A program made the translations under genes and the position numbers. Source: CAIWHR01 sp963741355 (GTDB taxonomy: Bacteria; Pseudomonadota; Gammaproteobacteria; Burkholderiales; Casimicrobiaceae). From it: DNA of 64,000 nt. The notes beneath the pieces are model-generated. The model made no database searches and was not told the DNA's origin. It worked only from the letters and a program-made list of their open reading frames with translations. Positions 1-10,012 of this stretch are shown piece by piece (position 1 is the stretch's first letter; each line of letters opens with the position of its first letter). The DNA lies in NCBI GenBank assembly GCA_963741355.1, contig CAVUIG010000014.1, positions 1 through 64,000 on the forward strand. Direction: 5' to 3'.

Positions 1-2120
1 GATCAACGACGAACTCGTGCTGACCCCGGGCGTCGACCGCGCGTGGGTGAAGTCGCTGTGGACGCCGAACTGTGCGCTGGACCGAGGTCACCGAGGAAGG
101 CTTCCGCGGCGGCGCCGGTGATGCCGGACTGGGTACAACGGCTCGGCGCAGAGCGTCGAGCAGCTGAAGCAGAACATCGCCCGCTCGGGGATCGTCGGCA
201 GCCTCGTCGCCAGCAACTTCAAGTCGAGCATGATCTTCGTGCCGCTGCTCGACAAGGAAGCCGGGCACCGGGAAGCGGATGGACTACCACGGGCTCTCGC
301 GGGTCCTGGAGGACAAGATCCGCGCCAAGTACGAGCTCGCCAAGGCGCTCGACAGCACGGTCAAGAGCAAGCAGTCGCCGACGGTCCGGATCCACGTGAT
401 CGGCTTCGCCAAGCTGATCGGCGATCTGATCGACGGCCTGCTCAAGGTGATGGCGTTCTTCGGTGCCGCCGCGCTGATCGCCACGGCCATCATCTACGCC
501 TACACGCGCTGCGTCCGGAGCACCGCGCTGGTCGTCGCCTGCTCGATCGTCGCCGTGATCTGGCAGCTCGGGCTCATCGCGCTCCTGGGCTTCGAGCTCG
601 ATCCGTTCTCGATCCTCGTGCCGTTCCTCGTGTTCGCGATCGGCGTGTCGCACGGCGCGCAGAAGATGAACGGCATCATGCAGGACGTCGGTCGCGGGAC
701 GCACCGGCTCGTCGCCGCGCGCTACACGTTCCGCCGGCTGTTCCTCGCCGGCCTGACGGCGCTGCTCGCGGATGCCGTGGGATTCGCCGTCCTGATGGTG
801 ATCGACATCCCGGTGATCAAGGAGCTCGCGCTGACCGCGAGCATCGGCGTCGCGGTGCTGATCTTCACGAACCTGCTCCTGCTGCCGGTGCTGCTCTCCT
901 ACACCGGCGTGAGCGCGGCGGCCGCCCGGCGCAGCCTGCGCGAGGAGCGCGAGGAGACGGCGGGCAAGGGTCTGGGCGCGCTCTGGCGCTGGCTCGACCG
1001 CTTCACGACGCGGCGCTGGGCGCTCGGGGCGATCGGCGCTTCCGCCGCGCTCGCGATCGCGGGGCTCGTCGTGAGCTCGCACCTCCGGATCGGCGACCTC
1101 GACCCGGGCGCGCCCGAGCTGCGTCGCGACTCGCGCTACAACCGCGACAACGCCTACATCACCGCAAACTACGCACTCTCCTCCGACCAGTTCGCGGTGA
1201 TCGTGAAGACGGACAAGGAAGGCTGCCTCACGTATCCGACGCTGGTCGAGGCGGATCGGCTCGCGTGGCAGCTGAAGCAGGTGCCCGGCGTGCAGACGAC
1301 CGTGTCGCTGCCGGATGCCGTGCGCCAGATCACCGCGGGCTCCTTCGAGGGCAACCCGAAGTGGCTGACGATCAACCGCAACCAGGACGTGCTCAACTAC
1401 GCGGCGCAACAGGCGTCGGTGAACAATCCGGACCTGTTCAACACGGCGTGCTCGGTGATGCCGGTGATCGCGTATCTGGCCGATCACAAGGCCGAGACGC
1501 TCGATCGCGTGGTGCAGGTGGCGGCGCAGTTCGCCGCGGACCACAGCGACAAGGAGCGCGAGTTCCTGCTGGCGGCCGGCAGCGCCGGGATCGAGGCCGC
1601 CACGAACATCGTCGTCGAGCAGGCCAACCGCACGATGCTTCTTTACGTGTACGCCGCGGTGATCGCGCTGTGCTTCATCACGTTTCGCAGCTGGCGGGCC
1701 GTGGTCGTCGCCGTCGTGCCGCTGGCGCTGACGTCGATCCTGTGCGAGGCGCTGATGGTCGTGCTGGGCATCGGCGTCAAGGTGGCCACGCTGCCGGTGA
1801 TCGCGCTGGGCGTGGGCATCGGCGTCGACTACGCGCTGTACCTCTTGTCGGTCCAGCTCGCGCAACAGCGCGCCGGCGTGCCGCTGACCGAGGCGTACCA
1901 GAAGGCGGTCCAGTTCACCGGCAAGGTCGTGGCGCTGGTCGGCATCACGCTGGCGGCGGGCGTGATCACGTGGGCCTTTTCGCCGATCAAGTTCCAGGCC
2001 GACATGGGCATCCTCCTCACGTTCATGTTCGTGTGGAACATGATCGGCGCGCTGGTGCTGATCCCCGCGTTGTCGCACTTCCTCCTGCCGACGTCCGCAG
2101 TTCGGGCGCGCCGGCGATAA
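1..2120 (+). CDS. RND superfamily (MMPL-type) exporter, 5'-partial, frameshifted near its start
   Basis: This is the C-terminal part of a large inner-membrane RND/MMPL exporter; the N-terminus lies outside the window. From about 279 to the TAA at 2118-2120 the frame is continuous: a transmembrane bundle at residues 50-210 of that part, a periplasmic loop at about 260-440, then a second bundle at about 455-600 with the sequence GVGIGVDYALYLL typical of RND helix 4. The first 280 bases encode matching protein (INDELVLTPGVDRAWVKSLW, then SGIVGSLVASNF) but need two or three frame changes, which I take as sequence errors. The MaoC hydratase starts 20 bp downstream and the PHA genes follow, so it is probably the first visible gene of that operon. 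Exporters of this kind are seen near lipid-metabolism genes, but the substrate is unknown. Confidence 0.8.
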
Positions 2121-2139
2121 CCGTCGACGGGAGAACCGC

Positions 2140-2615
2140 ATGGCATCGATCGAATACTCGATGACGACGCTCGCCGAGTTCACGGGGCGCGAAATCGGCA
2201 TGTCGGGCTGGCACGTCGTCGACCAGCGCCGGATCGACGAGTTCGCCGATTGCACCGGCGACCGGCAGTGGATCCACGTCGACGTCGAACGGGCCGAGCG
2301 CGAGAGCCCGTATGGCGGCACGATTGCCCACGGCTACCTGACCCTCTCGCTTGCCGCATCGCTCTCGATCGAGGCCGGCGTGATTCCGCCGGACGCGGCG
2401 GCGGCGCTCAACTACGGGCTCGACAAGGTGCGCTTCGTCGCGCCGGTGAAGGCGGGGAGTCGAGTGCGCAATCGCGTCGTGCTGCTCGCCGCGGAGCCGA
2501 AGGGCCCGGCCGCGTCCTCCTGACCTTGCAGAACACGATCGAGATCGAGGGCGAGGCCAAGCCCGCGCTCCTCGCGGAGTCGCTGGCGCTGCTGATGGCC
2601 GCGCCGGCGGCGTGA
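2140..2615 (+). CDS. MaoC-type (hotdog) enoyl-CoA hydratase, PhaJ-like
   Basis: The protein of about 158 residues is a single hotdog domain with the hydratase-2 motif: FADCTGDRQWIHVDVERA carries the catalytic Asp and His at residues 41 and 46, followed by YGGTIAHGYLTLSL. MaoC/PhaJ proteins hydrate trans-2-enoyl-CoA to (R)-3-hydroxyacyl-CoA, which is the monomer used by PHA synthase. That fits the PHA synthase gene 16 bp downstream. A frameshift near 2510 separates the main domain from the C-terminal strand (TLQNTIEIEGEAKPALL), which reads in another frame to the TGA at 2613-2615. The NodN-like length is normal for the family once the shift is repaired. The substrate assignment is inferred from the context. 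Confidence 0.82.
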
Positions 2616-2631
2616 CGGGTCGGGGACGACG

Positions 2632-4399
2632 ATGACCGCGACCGCCGGACCTTCCGCAAAGCGTGGTGCGCGCCAGGCATCGCGCGCGCCGGGCGCCGCG
2701 CGCCGGCCGGTCGCGCACGCCGCCGGCGGCGCTCGTGCAGCAGGCGGCGCGGAACACGCTGGCGGCGAACCCGCTGATCGGATTCGGGCGCAAGGACGTG
2801 TCGGCCGCGGCAACGGCGCTGCTCGGCCAGCTCGCGCGGCGGCCGGGTCTCGTGACAAGGCGTTACGCCGGCTTCATGGGCGAACTCGCGCGCGTCGCGG
2901 CCGGGCGCTCCACGCTGGGCGCGCAGCCCGGCGACCGCCGGTTCGCCGACCGCGCATGGAACGACAGCGCGGTATACCGGCGGCTCCTGCAGGCGCACGT
3001 CGCGCTGGGCGAATCGCTCAACCGCTGTGTCGACGAGGCGGGCCTGGACGCTCGAAGCGCCGACCGCGCACGCTTCGCGGTGTCGCTCTTCGTCGACGCC
3101 CTCGCGCCGACCAACTTCCTCGCGGGCAACCCGGCGGCGCTGCGCAAGCTGGCGGACACCAAGGGCGTCAGCGCGATCCGCGGGTTCGCCAACTTCGTCG
3201 AGGACCTCGCGAGCGGCCGCGGCCTGCCGCGGCAGGTGGATGCGCGGCCCTTCAACGTCGGAAAGAACGTCGCGGCGACGCCGGGCGCGGTCGTTTTCCG
3301 CAACGAACTCCTCGAACTGATCCAGTACCGGCCGACCATGCCGGGCGTGCACGCGCGCCCGCTCCTGATCGTGCCGCCGCAGATCAACAAGTTCTACGTC
3401 TTCGACCTCGGTTCGTCGAACAGCCTCGTGCGCTGGTCGCTCGAGAGCGGCGTGCAGACCTTCGTCGCGAGCTGGAAGAATCCCACGCGCGAGCATGCAG
3501 AGCGTGGGCTCGATGCGTACGTCGCGGCCCTCGAGCAGGCGGTCGACGCGGTGCGCGAGGTGAGCGGCTCCGCCGACGTCAACGTGTTCGGCGCGTGCTC
3601 TGGCGGGATCACGCTGACTGCGCTCCTCGCCTGGCTCGCCGCCGTCGGCCGGCGCAAGGTCAAGAGCGCGACGCTCGCGGTGTGCGTGCTCGACACGGCG
3701 GCAGCGCGGGATACGACCGCGAGCCTGTTCGTCACGCCCCGGACGATCGCCGCGGCGCGAGCCTCCTCGCGCAAGCGCGGCGTGCTCGAGGGCAGTGAGC
3801 TCGCACGGATGTTCGCGTGGATGCGGCCCAACGACCTCGTCTGGAACTACGTCGTCAACAATTACCTGCTGGGCAACGATCCCCCCGCGCACGACATCCT
3901 GTTCTGGAACAGCGACACGACGCGGCTGCCCGCGCGGCTCCACGCCGACTTCCTCGCGTTGTACGAGGCCAATCCGTTTCCCCGCCCGGATGCGCTGCGC
4001 GTGCGCCGGCGCAAGGTCGATGCCGCGAAGATCGGCATGGACACTTACGTGATTGGCGGCCTCACGGACCACATCACGCCGTGGCAGGCCGTGTACCGGA
4101 CCGCGCGGCTCTGCGGCGGCGCGCGCAGCACGTTCGTCCTCTCGAACGGGGGTCATATCCAGAGCCTCGTCAACCCCGCAGGGAACGCGCGGTCGTGGTT
4201 CATGGCGGGCCGCGCGCGCGCCGCGAGCGCCGAATCCTGGCTCGGTCGGCAGCGGAAGAGCGAAGGCAGCTGGTGGCCGCACTGGCGCGAGTGGATCAAG
4301 GCGCGGTCCGGCCCGACGAAGCCCGCGCCGGCATCGCTCGGCAGCGCAAGACATCCGGCGATCGTCGCGGCCCCCGGCACCTACGTGCTCGAGCCATGA
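2632..4399 (+). CDS. phaC: Class II poly(3-hydroxyalkanoate) synthase
   Basis: This enzyme polymerises (R)-3-hydroxyacyl-CoA into intracellular polyester granules. About 588 residues match the whole class II (Pseudomonas PhaC1/C2) pattern: NTLAANPLIGFGRKD near the N-terminus, LIVPPQINKFYVFDL, the lipase-like box GACSGG with the nucleophilic Cys, LARMFAWMRPNDLVWNY, NNYLLGN, GLTDHITPW with the catalytic Asp, and LSNGGHIQSLVNPAGN with the catalytic His. The start chosen is the ATG at 2632, just after the MaoC gene; a frameshift near 2720 must be repaired to join that N-terminus to the body. No PhaE or PhaR partner is nearby, as expected for class II. The next gene overlaps the stop by ATGA. Medium-chain substrate preference is inferred from the class. 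Confidence 0.93.
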
Positions 4400-5307
4400 C
4401 GGCGCGGCGAACCCGCTCGCGCGAATCGCGGGCCATGCGATTCGACCATGCCCGCATCCGCGGTCATCGGATCCGCTATGCCGTCCGGAGCGGCGACCCG
4501 GCCAGAGCGCCGCTGCTCATCCTTAACGGCATCGGCGCCAACATCGAGCTGCTCGCGCCGTTCGTCGACGCGCTGCCGGCGCCCCCCATTGTCACCTTCG
4601 ACGTTCCCGGTGTCGGCGGCTCGCCGACGCCCGCGTCGCCCTATCGGCCCTCGGGAATCGCGCGCCTCGCCGAGGGCCTGCTCGATCACCTCGGATACGC
4701 TGATGCCGACGTGCTCGGCGTGTCGTGGGGCGGCGCGATCGCCCAGCAGTTCGCATTCCAATCCCGAGCGCGCTGCCGCAGGCTGGTGCTGGCCGCCACG
4801 TCGCCGGGCGCCCTGATGGTGCCGGCGCATCCGTCGGTGCTCATCAAGATGGCCACGCCCAAACGATATCTCGACAAGGCGCATGCACACCGGATCGCCG
4901 GTGACGTGTACGGCGGCGCGTTTCGCCGCGATCCGCAAATCGTCGCCGACACGCTCCGCCACGTTCGCTTCTCGAGCCGCGGGGGCTATTACCTGCAGCT
5001 CGCGGCTGCCTGGGGTTGGTCGAGCCTGCCGTGGCTGTTCACGCTGCGTCAGCCCACGTTGATCATGGCCGGTGCCGACGATCCGCTCGTCCCGACGATC
5101 AATGCCTGCATCATGCAGTGGCTCATGCCCGACGCCCGCCTCGAGATCCTCGACTGCGGGCATCTGTTTCTCATCACGCGCGCCGAGGAATCGGCGCGCA
5201 TCGTCGAATCGTTCCTGACGGAGGCCGTGGCCAAAGACCGGGCGTTCCGTCCCCGGCGCGCGTCGGCCGCGCCATCCGAACCCTCATCCTTCCGGAGATC
5301 CGAATGA
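4396..5307 (+). CDS. phaZ: Intracellular mcl-PHA depolymerase (alpha/beta hydrolase)
   Basis: This is a depolymerase that releases 3-hydroxy fatty acids from stored PHA granules. The 303-residue alpha/beta hydrolase follows the Pseudomonas PhaZ pattern closely: LLILNGIGANIELLAPFVDA, FDVPGVGGS, the nucleophile elbow GVSWGG, RRLVLAATSPGALMVP, YGGAFRRDP, GADDPLVP with the acid, and DCGHLFLITRAEE with the catalytic His. The ATG at 4396 overlaps the phaC stop; an in-frame ATG at 4435 fits the family N-terminus better and may be the true start. It sits between phaC and an acyl-CoA ligase, the usual order of mcl-PHA loci, where the ligase would recycle the released acids. The frame is intact. Confidence 0.9.
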   Translation: MTARRTRSRESRAMRFDHARIRGHRIRYAVRSGDPARAPLLILNGIGANIELLAPFVDALPAPPIVTFDVPGVGGSPTPASPYRPSGIARLAEGLLDHLGYADADVLGVSWGGAIAQQFAFQSRARCRRLVLAATSPGALMVPAHPSVLIKMATPKRYLDKAHAHRIAGDVYGGAFRRDPQIVADTLRHVRFSSRGGYYLQLAAAWGWSSLPWLFTLRQPTLIMAGADDPLVPTINACIMQWLMPDARLEILDCGHLFLITRAEESARIVESFLTEAVAKDRAFRPRRASAAPSEPSSFRRSE

Positions 5308-6971
5308 ACCCTCTCGCAATTGAGTGCACGCCGTCAGCCTGTGACGCGCCGCTGACGATCGGCCAGATTCTCGACCAGGGCGTCGCCCGCGCGCCGGCGC
5401 AGGAGATCGTCTATGCCGACTCGCGTCGGCACAGCTACGCAACGCTCGCCGAGCGCGTGAACCGCCTCGCGGCAGCGCTCGCGGCACTGGGCGTCGTGCC
5501 CGGCTCGACGGTCGCGGTCATGGATTGGGACAGCCATCGCTATCTCGAGTGCTTCTTCGCGGTTCCGATGATGGGCGCGGTGCTGCACACGGTGAATGTG
5601 CGCATCTCCCCGGAGCAGGTGCTCTACACGATCAATCACGCCGCCGACGACGTGATCCTCGTCAACGCCGAATTCCTGCCGCTGCTCGAGCAGATTCACG
5701 CCAAGATCCGGCCGGGCGTGAAGTTCGTGCTGATCAACGACGGACCTGCCGCGCCGGCAAGCACGATTGAATTCGCCGGCGAGTACGAGTCGATGCTGGA
5801 CGCGGCGACGGCCGCGTACGCCTTCCCCGCGCTCGATGAGGACACCCGGGCGACGACGTTCTACACGACCGGCACCACGGGGCTTCCCAAGGGCGTGTAC
5901 TACAGCCACCGGCAGCTCGTGCTGCACACGATGAATGTCGCGCTTGCGCTCGCGCACGCACCGCACGCGTCGTTCGGTGTACGCGACATCTACATGCCGA
6001 TCACCCCGATGTTCCATGTTCACGCCTGGGGCCTGCCCTATGTCGCCACCCTGCTCGGTGTGAAGCAGGTCTATCCCGGCCGCTATGTGCCCGACGTCCT
6101 GCTCGGTCTGATCGCGCGCGAGGGCGTCACGTTCTCGCATTGCGTGCCGACGATCCTGCAGATGATGCTCGCGAGCCCCGCGCTGCGTGACGGCGGCCTG
6201 CGCGGCTGGAAGGTCGTGATCGGCGGCTCGGCGCTGCCCCTTGCGCTGGCCCGAGCGGCGGTGGAGAAGGGGGTCGACGTCATCGGCGGCTACGGCATGT
6301 CGGAGACGTGTCCCATCCTCACGCTCGCGCATCTCACGCCCGCCCTTCTGGCGGCGGACGTCGAGCAGAGCCTTCCCGTGCGGTGCAAGGCGGGCCGGCC
6401 GATTCCGTTCGTCGAGCTCCGCATCGTCGATGCGAACATGAACGACGTCGCGCACGACGGCACGAGTCAGGGCGAAGTCGTGGTCCGCTCCCCGTGGCTT
6501 ACGCAGGGCTACCTCGACGAACCGGAGCGCTCGGAAGAACTGTGGCGCGGCGGCTGGCTCCACACGGGCGACGTCGGCGTGATCGACGCCGACGGCTATC
6601 TCAAGATCGTCGACCGCATCAAGGATGTGGTGAAGACCGGAGGCGAGTGGGTCTCCTCGCTCGACATCGAGGATCTGATCCTGCGCGTTCCCGGCGTCGC
6701 CGAGGCGGCGGTGATCGGTGTGCCCGACGACAAGTGGGGCGAGCGCCCGGTCGCGTTCGTGGTCGCCAGGGCGGGGCACGACGAAGAGCTCCGCGAGGAC
6801 GCGATTCGCGATCACATCGCCGCATTCGCCGGACAGGGCACGATTTCGAAATACGCGGTGCCCGACCGCGTGTATTTCGTCGACGCGATCCCGAAGACCA
6901 GCGTCGGCAAGCTCGACAAGAAGGTGATCCGCGCGAAGCTCGCCGAATCCGCGGTCGCCGCCGCGCGCTGA
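5304..6971 (+). CDS. Medium-chain fatty acid--CoA ligase (AlkK-like)
   Basis: The 555-residue protein belongs to the acyl-AMP-forming ANL superfamily and activates fatty acids to acyl-CoA with ATP. Visible motifs are the P-loop-like YTTGTTGLPKGVYYSHRQ (about residue 190), the A5 motif GGYGMSETCP, the A7 motif GGWLHTGDVGVIDADGYLKI, VDRIKDVVKTGGEWVSS and the catalytic Lys near the end (PKTSVGKLDKK). Size and sequence resemble AlkK-type ligases and long-chain ligases of Burkholderiales. The ATG at 5304 overlaps the phaZ stop (ATGA), so it is translationally coupled to the depolymerase and would channel released hydroxy acids back to CoA thioesters. Chain-length preference is inferred, not shown. 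Confidence 0.88.
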   Translation: MNPLAIECTPSACDAPLTIGQILDQGVARAPAQEIVYADSRRHSYATLAERVNRLAAALAALGVVPGSTVAVMDWDSHRYLECFFAVPMMGAVLHTVNVRISPEQVLYTINHAADDVILVNAEFLPLLEQIHAKIRPGVKFVLINDGPAAPASTIEFAGEYESMLDAATAAYAFPALDEDTRATTFYTTGTTGLPKGVYYSHRQLVLHTMNVALALAHAPHASFGVRDIYMPITPMFHVHAWGLPYVATLLGVKQVYPGRYVPDVLLGLIAREGVTFSHCVPTILQMMLASPALRDGGLRGWKVVIGGSALPLALARAAVEKGVDVIGGYGMSETCPILTLAHLTPALLAADVEQSLPVRCKAGRPIPFVELRIVDANMNDVAHDGTSQGEVVVRSPWLTQGYLDEPERSEELWRGGWLHTGDVGVIDADGYLKIVDRIKDVVKTGGEWVSSLDIEDLILRVPGVAEAAVIGVPDDKWGERPVAFVVARAGHDEELREDAIRDHIAAFAGQGTISKYAVPDRVYFVDAIPKTSVGKLDKKVIRAKLAESAVAAAR

Positions 6972-6999
6972 CGACGGCGCACGCCCCACGGAGACCTGG

Positions 7000-7614
7000 A
7001 TGAGCCAGTACCGACCACCGCCGTGGCGTGACGACCCCCGGAGATATATCTTGAACGCCGACATCTCCCCGACCGTCGTCATCGTTCCCGGACTGCGCGA
7101 CCACGTGCCGGAACATTGGCAAACGCTGCTCGAACAGAAGCTTTCGAATGCGGTCTCGGTGCCGCGGATGGAGCGCGACAAGCTCTCCTGCGCCGCCTGG
7201 GTCGCCCAACTCGACCGCACGCTCGCCTCGATCGAGGGCCCCGTCGTCCTGGTCGCCCACAGCGCCGGCGTGATGATCACCGTGCACTGGGCGCAACAGC
7301 ATGTCCGCCCCATCCACGGCGCGCTGCTGGCGGCGCCGCCGGACTTCGAGTCACCGCTGCCCGAAGGCTATCCGACGCAGGACGTGCTGCGCGCGAACGG
7401 CTGGTTGCCCACGCCGCGTGTGCGCCTTCCGTTTCCCAGCATCGTCGCGGCCAGCACCAACGATCCGCTGGGTCGCTTTGAGCGTGTCGCCGACCTTGCC
7501 GCGGCATGGGGCAGCCGCCTCGTCGACGTGGGCGCCGTCGGGCACCTCAATCCGGCAGCGGGCTACGGCGAATGGGCGCGAGCCGAGGCGTTCGTCGCCG
7601 AGCTCGCGCGATAG
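7000..7614 (+). CDS. RBBP9/YdeN-family serine hydrolase
   Basis: The product is a 204-residue compact alpha/beta hydrolase of the RBBP9/YdeN group. The opening strand is VVIVPGLRDHVPEHWQTLLE, the nucleophile is in VLVAHSAGVM, the acid in STNDPLGRFE and the histidine in GAVGHLNPAAGYGEW. The HW pair after the first strand and the GHLNP ending are characteristic of the family, which usually follows the pattern xxHWQxxW. The gene starts 28 bp after the CoA ligase and ends just before a YeiH-type exporter, so it could be the tail of the PHA operon or the start of the next unit. A TTG at 7051 would give a shorter protein that matches the family N-terminus better. The substrate is unknown. Confidence 0.8.
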   Translation: MSQYRPPPWRDDPRRYILNADISPTVVIVPGLRDHVPEHWQTLLEQKLSNAVSVPRMERDKLSCAAWVAQLDRTLASIEGPVVLVAHSAGVMITVHWAQQHVRPIHGALLAAPPDFESPLPEGYPTQDVLRANGWLPTPRVRLPFPSIVAASTNDPLGRFERVADLAAAWGSRLVDVGAVGHLNPAAGYGEWARAEAFVAELAR

Positions 7615-7625
7615 GCGCGGCATCG

Positions 7626-8660
7626 ATGCAACCTTCCCTTGCCTCGATCTCGGTGCTCGCCTCGGGCTGGCGCGGCGGTGTCCACCGCTGCTGGCCAGGC
7701 TTGCTGATGAGCGTCGTCATTGCCATTGCCTCGACGTTCATCGCCGAGCAGCGCGGCGGGCCCACGCTGCTTTACGCGCTGCTGCTCGGGATGGCGCTCA
7801 ACACGATCGCCGGCGAGGGCCGGGCCAAGCCGGGCGTGGATTTCGCCGCACGGCGGATTCTGCGCATCGGCGTGGCGCTGCTGGGGGCCCGGATCACCTT
7901 CGCACAGATCGGCGGCCTGGGCTGGTTCAACGGGGGGCTCATGGTCGCCGGGGTCGTCGTCACGATCGTCTTCGGGATCGGTGCCGCGCGAGCGCTCGGG
8001 CTCTCGCGCCGCCTCGGCGTCCTGACCGGCGGCGCCACGGCCATCTGCGGGGCCTCGGCGGCGATCGCGATCGCGACCATCCTGCCGCGCGACGAGCGCT
8101 CCGAACGCGAGCTGATCTTCACCATTGCCGGGGTCACCGTGCTGTCGACGCTGGCGATGATCGTCTATCCGGTGCTCGCCAAGATGATCGGTCTCGACGC
8201 GCACCAGACCGGCGTCTTCCTCGGCGGAACGATCCACGACGTGGCGCAGGTGGTCGGCGCCGGTTACAGTATTTCACCCGACGTCGGCGATTACGCCGTA
8301 TTGACCAAGCTGCTGCGCGTCGCAATGCTATTGCCGGTGGTGACGGCGATTTCTCTCGCGGTGCGCCACCGCCTGCAGCGCACCGAGGAGACACGCAGCG
8401 GTGATCCGCTGCTGCCGCCGTTCCTGCTCGCCTTTGTCGCATTCGTGATTGCAGGCAGTTTCGGGCTCATTCCCAAGCCGATCGGCGCGGCGCTGAACGA
8501 TGTGGCCCGCGCCTGCCTCGTCGTCGCCATCGCCGCCGTGGGTCTCAAGACCTCGCCGCTCGAGATGAAGAAGGTCGGCATGCGCGCGTTCGCGCTGCTC
8601 GGCATCGAAGCGGTATTCCTCGCCGGCATCGTGCTGACAGCGCAACGGGCCCTCGGCTGA
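7626..8660 (+). CDS. YeiH/UPF0324 family putative sulfate exporter
   Basis: The 344-residue membrane protein has about ten hydrophobic helices and the family signature GGATAICGASAAIAIATI near residue 140, then GTIHDVAQVVGAGYSIS. The family (YeiH, PSE) is annotated as putative sulfate or sulfonate exporters, mostly from a few taurine- and cysteine-related studies. The ATG at 7626 lies 11 bp after the preceding hydrolase stop, so the two may be co-transcribed. An upstream frame remains open before 7626, but it overlaps the hydrolase gene and has no membrane character, so I do not use it. The gene is intact. The substrate here is not shown by the sequence. Confidence 0.85.
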   Translation: MQPSLASISVLASGWRGGVHRCWPGLLMSVVIAIASTFIAEQRGGPTLLYALLLGMALNTIAGEGRAKPGVDFAARRILRIGVALLGARITFAQIGGLGWFNGGLMVAGVVVTIVFGIGAARALGLSRRLGVLTGGATAICGASAAIAIATILPRDERSERELIFTIAGVTVLSTLAMIVYPVLAKMIGLDAHQTGVFLGGTIHDVAQVVGAGYSISPDVGDYAVLTKLLRVAMLLPVVTAISLAVRHRLQRTEETRSGDPLLPPFLLAFVAFVIAGSFGLIPKPIGAALNDVARACLVVAIAAVGLKTSPLEMKKVGMRAFALLGIEAVFLAGIVLTAQRALG

Positions 8661-8895
8661 GCTGGACGCGGCGTCTCCACTGCAGGCATGCGCATGACGC
8701 TCTTGCGGGCCCCGCGAGGGTGCCAGCGCGCCTGAATGCGTATCCTCAGTAGCGGAGCTCTTTGTTTATGTTTCCGTGACAGGATCCAATGCCTCCTTCT
8801 AGTCGCCCGGATGGCGGCAAAGCGGTCCGAGGTGGTCCGGTAGCGCAACCGCACGCGCCGTGTCTTGGCTAGGCATTCCTCATCTACACGAGGGC

Positions 8896-9802
8896 ATGGA
8901 AATGCATTCGATCAGACGCGTCACAGTCGTCGGGCTGGGGACCTTGGGAACGCAAATTGCCATCCAAGCCGCGGCCTACGGGTACGAGGTCTCCGGCTTT
9001 GCCCGGAATGTCGGAACGTTCGACGACATGCAGGCCAAGATACGGGATGCGATGCAAATGACCCGCAAAGGGCCGACCTTTCCCATCGAACAATGGGCGG
9101 GGCACGCGAGCAGGGTGAAGCTCTACGACGACCTGGCCCGCGCGACGAGCACGGCCGACCTCGTGATCGAGTCGATTCCGGAGGTGCTCGAGACCAAGCG
9201 GACGCTCTTCGCGCAACTCGACCGGCTGGCCCCTCCGCACGCCATCCTCGCCAGCAACAGTTCCTCGATTCCGATTTCGCGAATCGAAAGCGCGACCACG
9301 CGGCCCGAGAAGTGCCTCAACCTGCACTTCTATCAACCAGCGATCGGCATGAACATGGCCGACGTGATGGGTGGAACACGCACCTCCGCCGAGTGCCTTA
9401 TTGGCGGCGTGCGACTTCGTTCGGGCGGTCGGTTGCGTGCCGCTGCAGGTGCAGAAGGAAATCCACGGCTTCTGCTTCAACAGCGTCTGGCGCGCCGTGA
9501 AACGGCAGACGCTCTACATGTGGGCCGGCGGGTTCGTCGATTTCCGCGACATCGACCGGGCCTGGATGGTGTTCACGGGAATGACGTACGGCCCGTTCTT
9601 CCTCATGGATCTGGTCGGGCTGGACGTAGTTCTCGCCATCGAGCACTCCTACTTCCTGGAATCCGGCGATCCCCGCGACGAGCCGCCGGCAGCTCTGACC
9701 GATAAGGTGGCGCGCGGAGAACTGGGGGTCAAGGCCGGCAGGGGGTTCTACACATACCCCGATCCGGAGTGTGCCAAGGACGATTTCTTGATGGCGCGCT
9801 GA
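8896..9802 (+). CDS. 3-hydroxyacyl-CoA dehydrogenase, NAD-binding family (frameshifted)
   Basis: The protein of about 300 residues is a 3-hydroxybutyryl/3-hydroxyacyl-CoA dehydrogenase. The N-terminal Rossmann fold begins RRVTVVGLGTLGTQIAIQA (GxGxxG), followed by DLVIESIPEVLETK, then ASNSSSIPISRI and LNLHFYQPAIGMNMADVMG. The helical C-terminal domain reads in another frame after a break near 9395 and contains KEIHGFCFNSVWRAVKRQ, DIDRAWMVFTGMTYGPF and VKAGRGFYTYPDP. I chose the ATG at 8896; upstream GTG codons would only add an unrelated tail. It could serve beta-oxidation or supply of PHA monomers, but it is separated from the PHA operon by a 235-bp gap and has no operon partner. Confidence 0.8.
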
Positions 9803-10012
9803 GGAATCGACGAAGTGCACCTGGGTCTTGCGTTGTCCAGCGTCGGGCGCGCATCTACTCCGGCGGCGTTGTTTTCGGGGCTTGCCGCATCGTAAGACAC
9901 GCAACGTGCGACTCCTCCTCCCCTCCTACAGCGCGACGCGTGCGCGCCTGACGCACACGGAGAGCCGCCGTGCCTATCATCTCCCTTGGTCAACCAGAGA
10001 AGGAGACCGAAG
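9803..10012. other. Intergenic region before the BON-domain gene
   Basis: These 210 bases carry no gene I can support. The last 12 bases hold a strong ribosome-binding site (aaggaga) for the BON gene. No promoter could be assigned with confidence. Confidence 0.5.

Noticed and set aside
219..2321. A 700-codon open frame on the minus strand opposite the RND exporter.
   Set aside because: It is low-complexity (His/Arg/Asp-rich), lacks any domain, and lies antisense to a clear transporter frame; it is a by-product of high GC codon bias.
9398..9904. Minus-strand open frame across the end of the 3-hydroxyacyl-CoA dehydrogenase.
   Set aside because: It is antisense to the conserved C-terminal domain and has no recognisable protein pattern.
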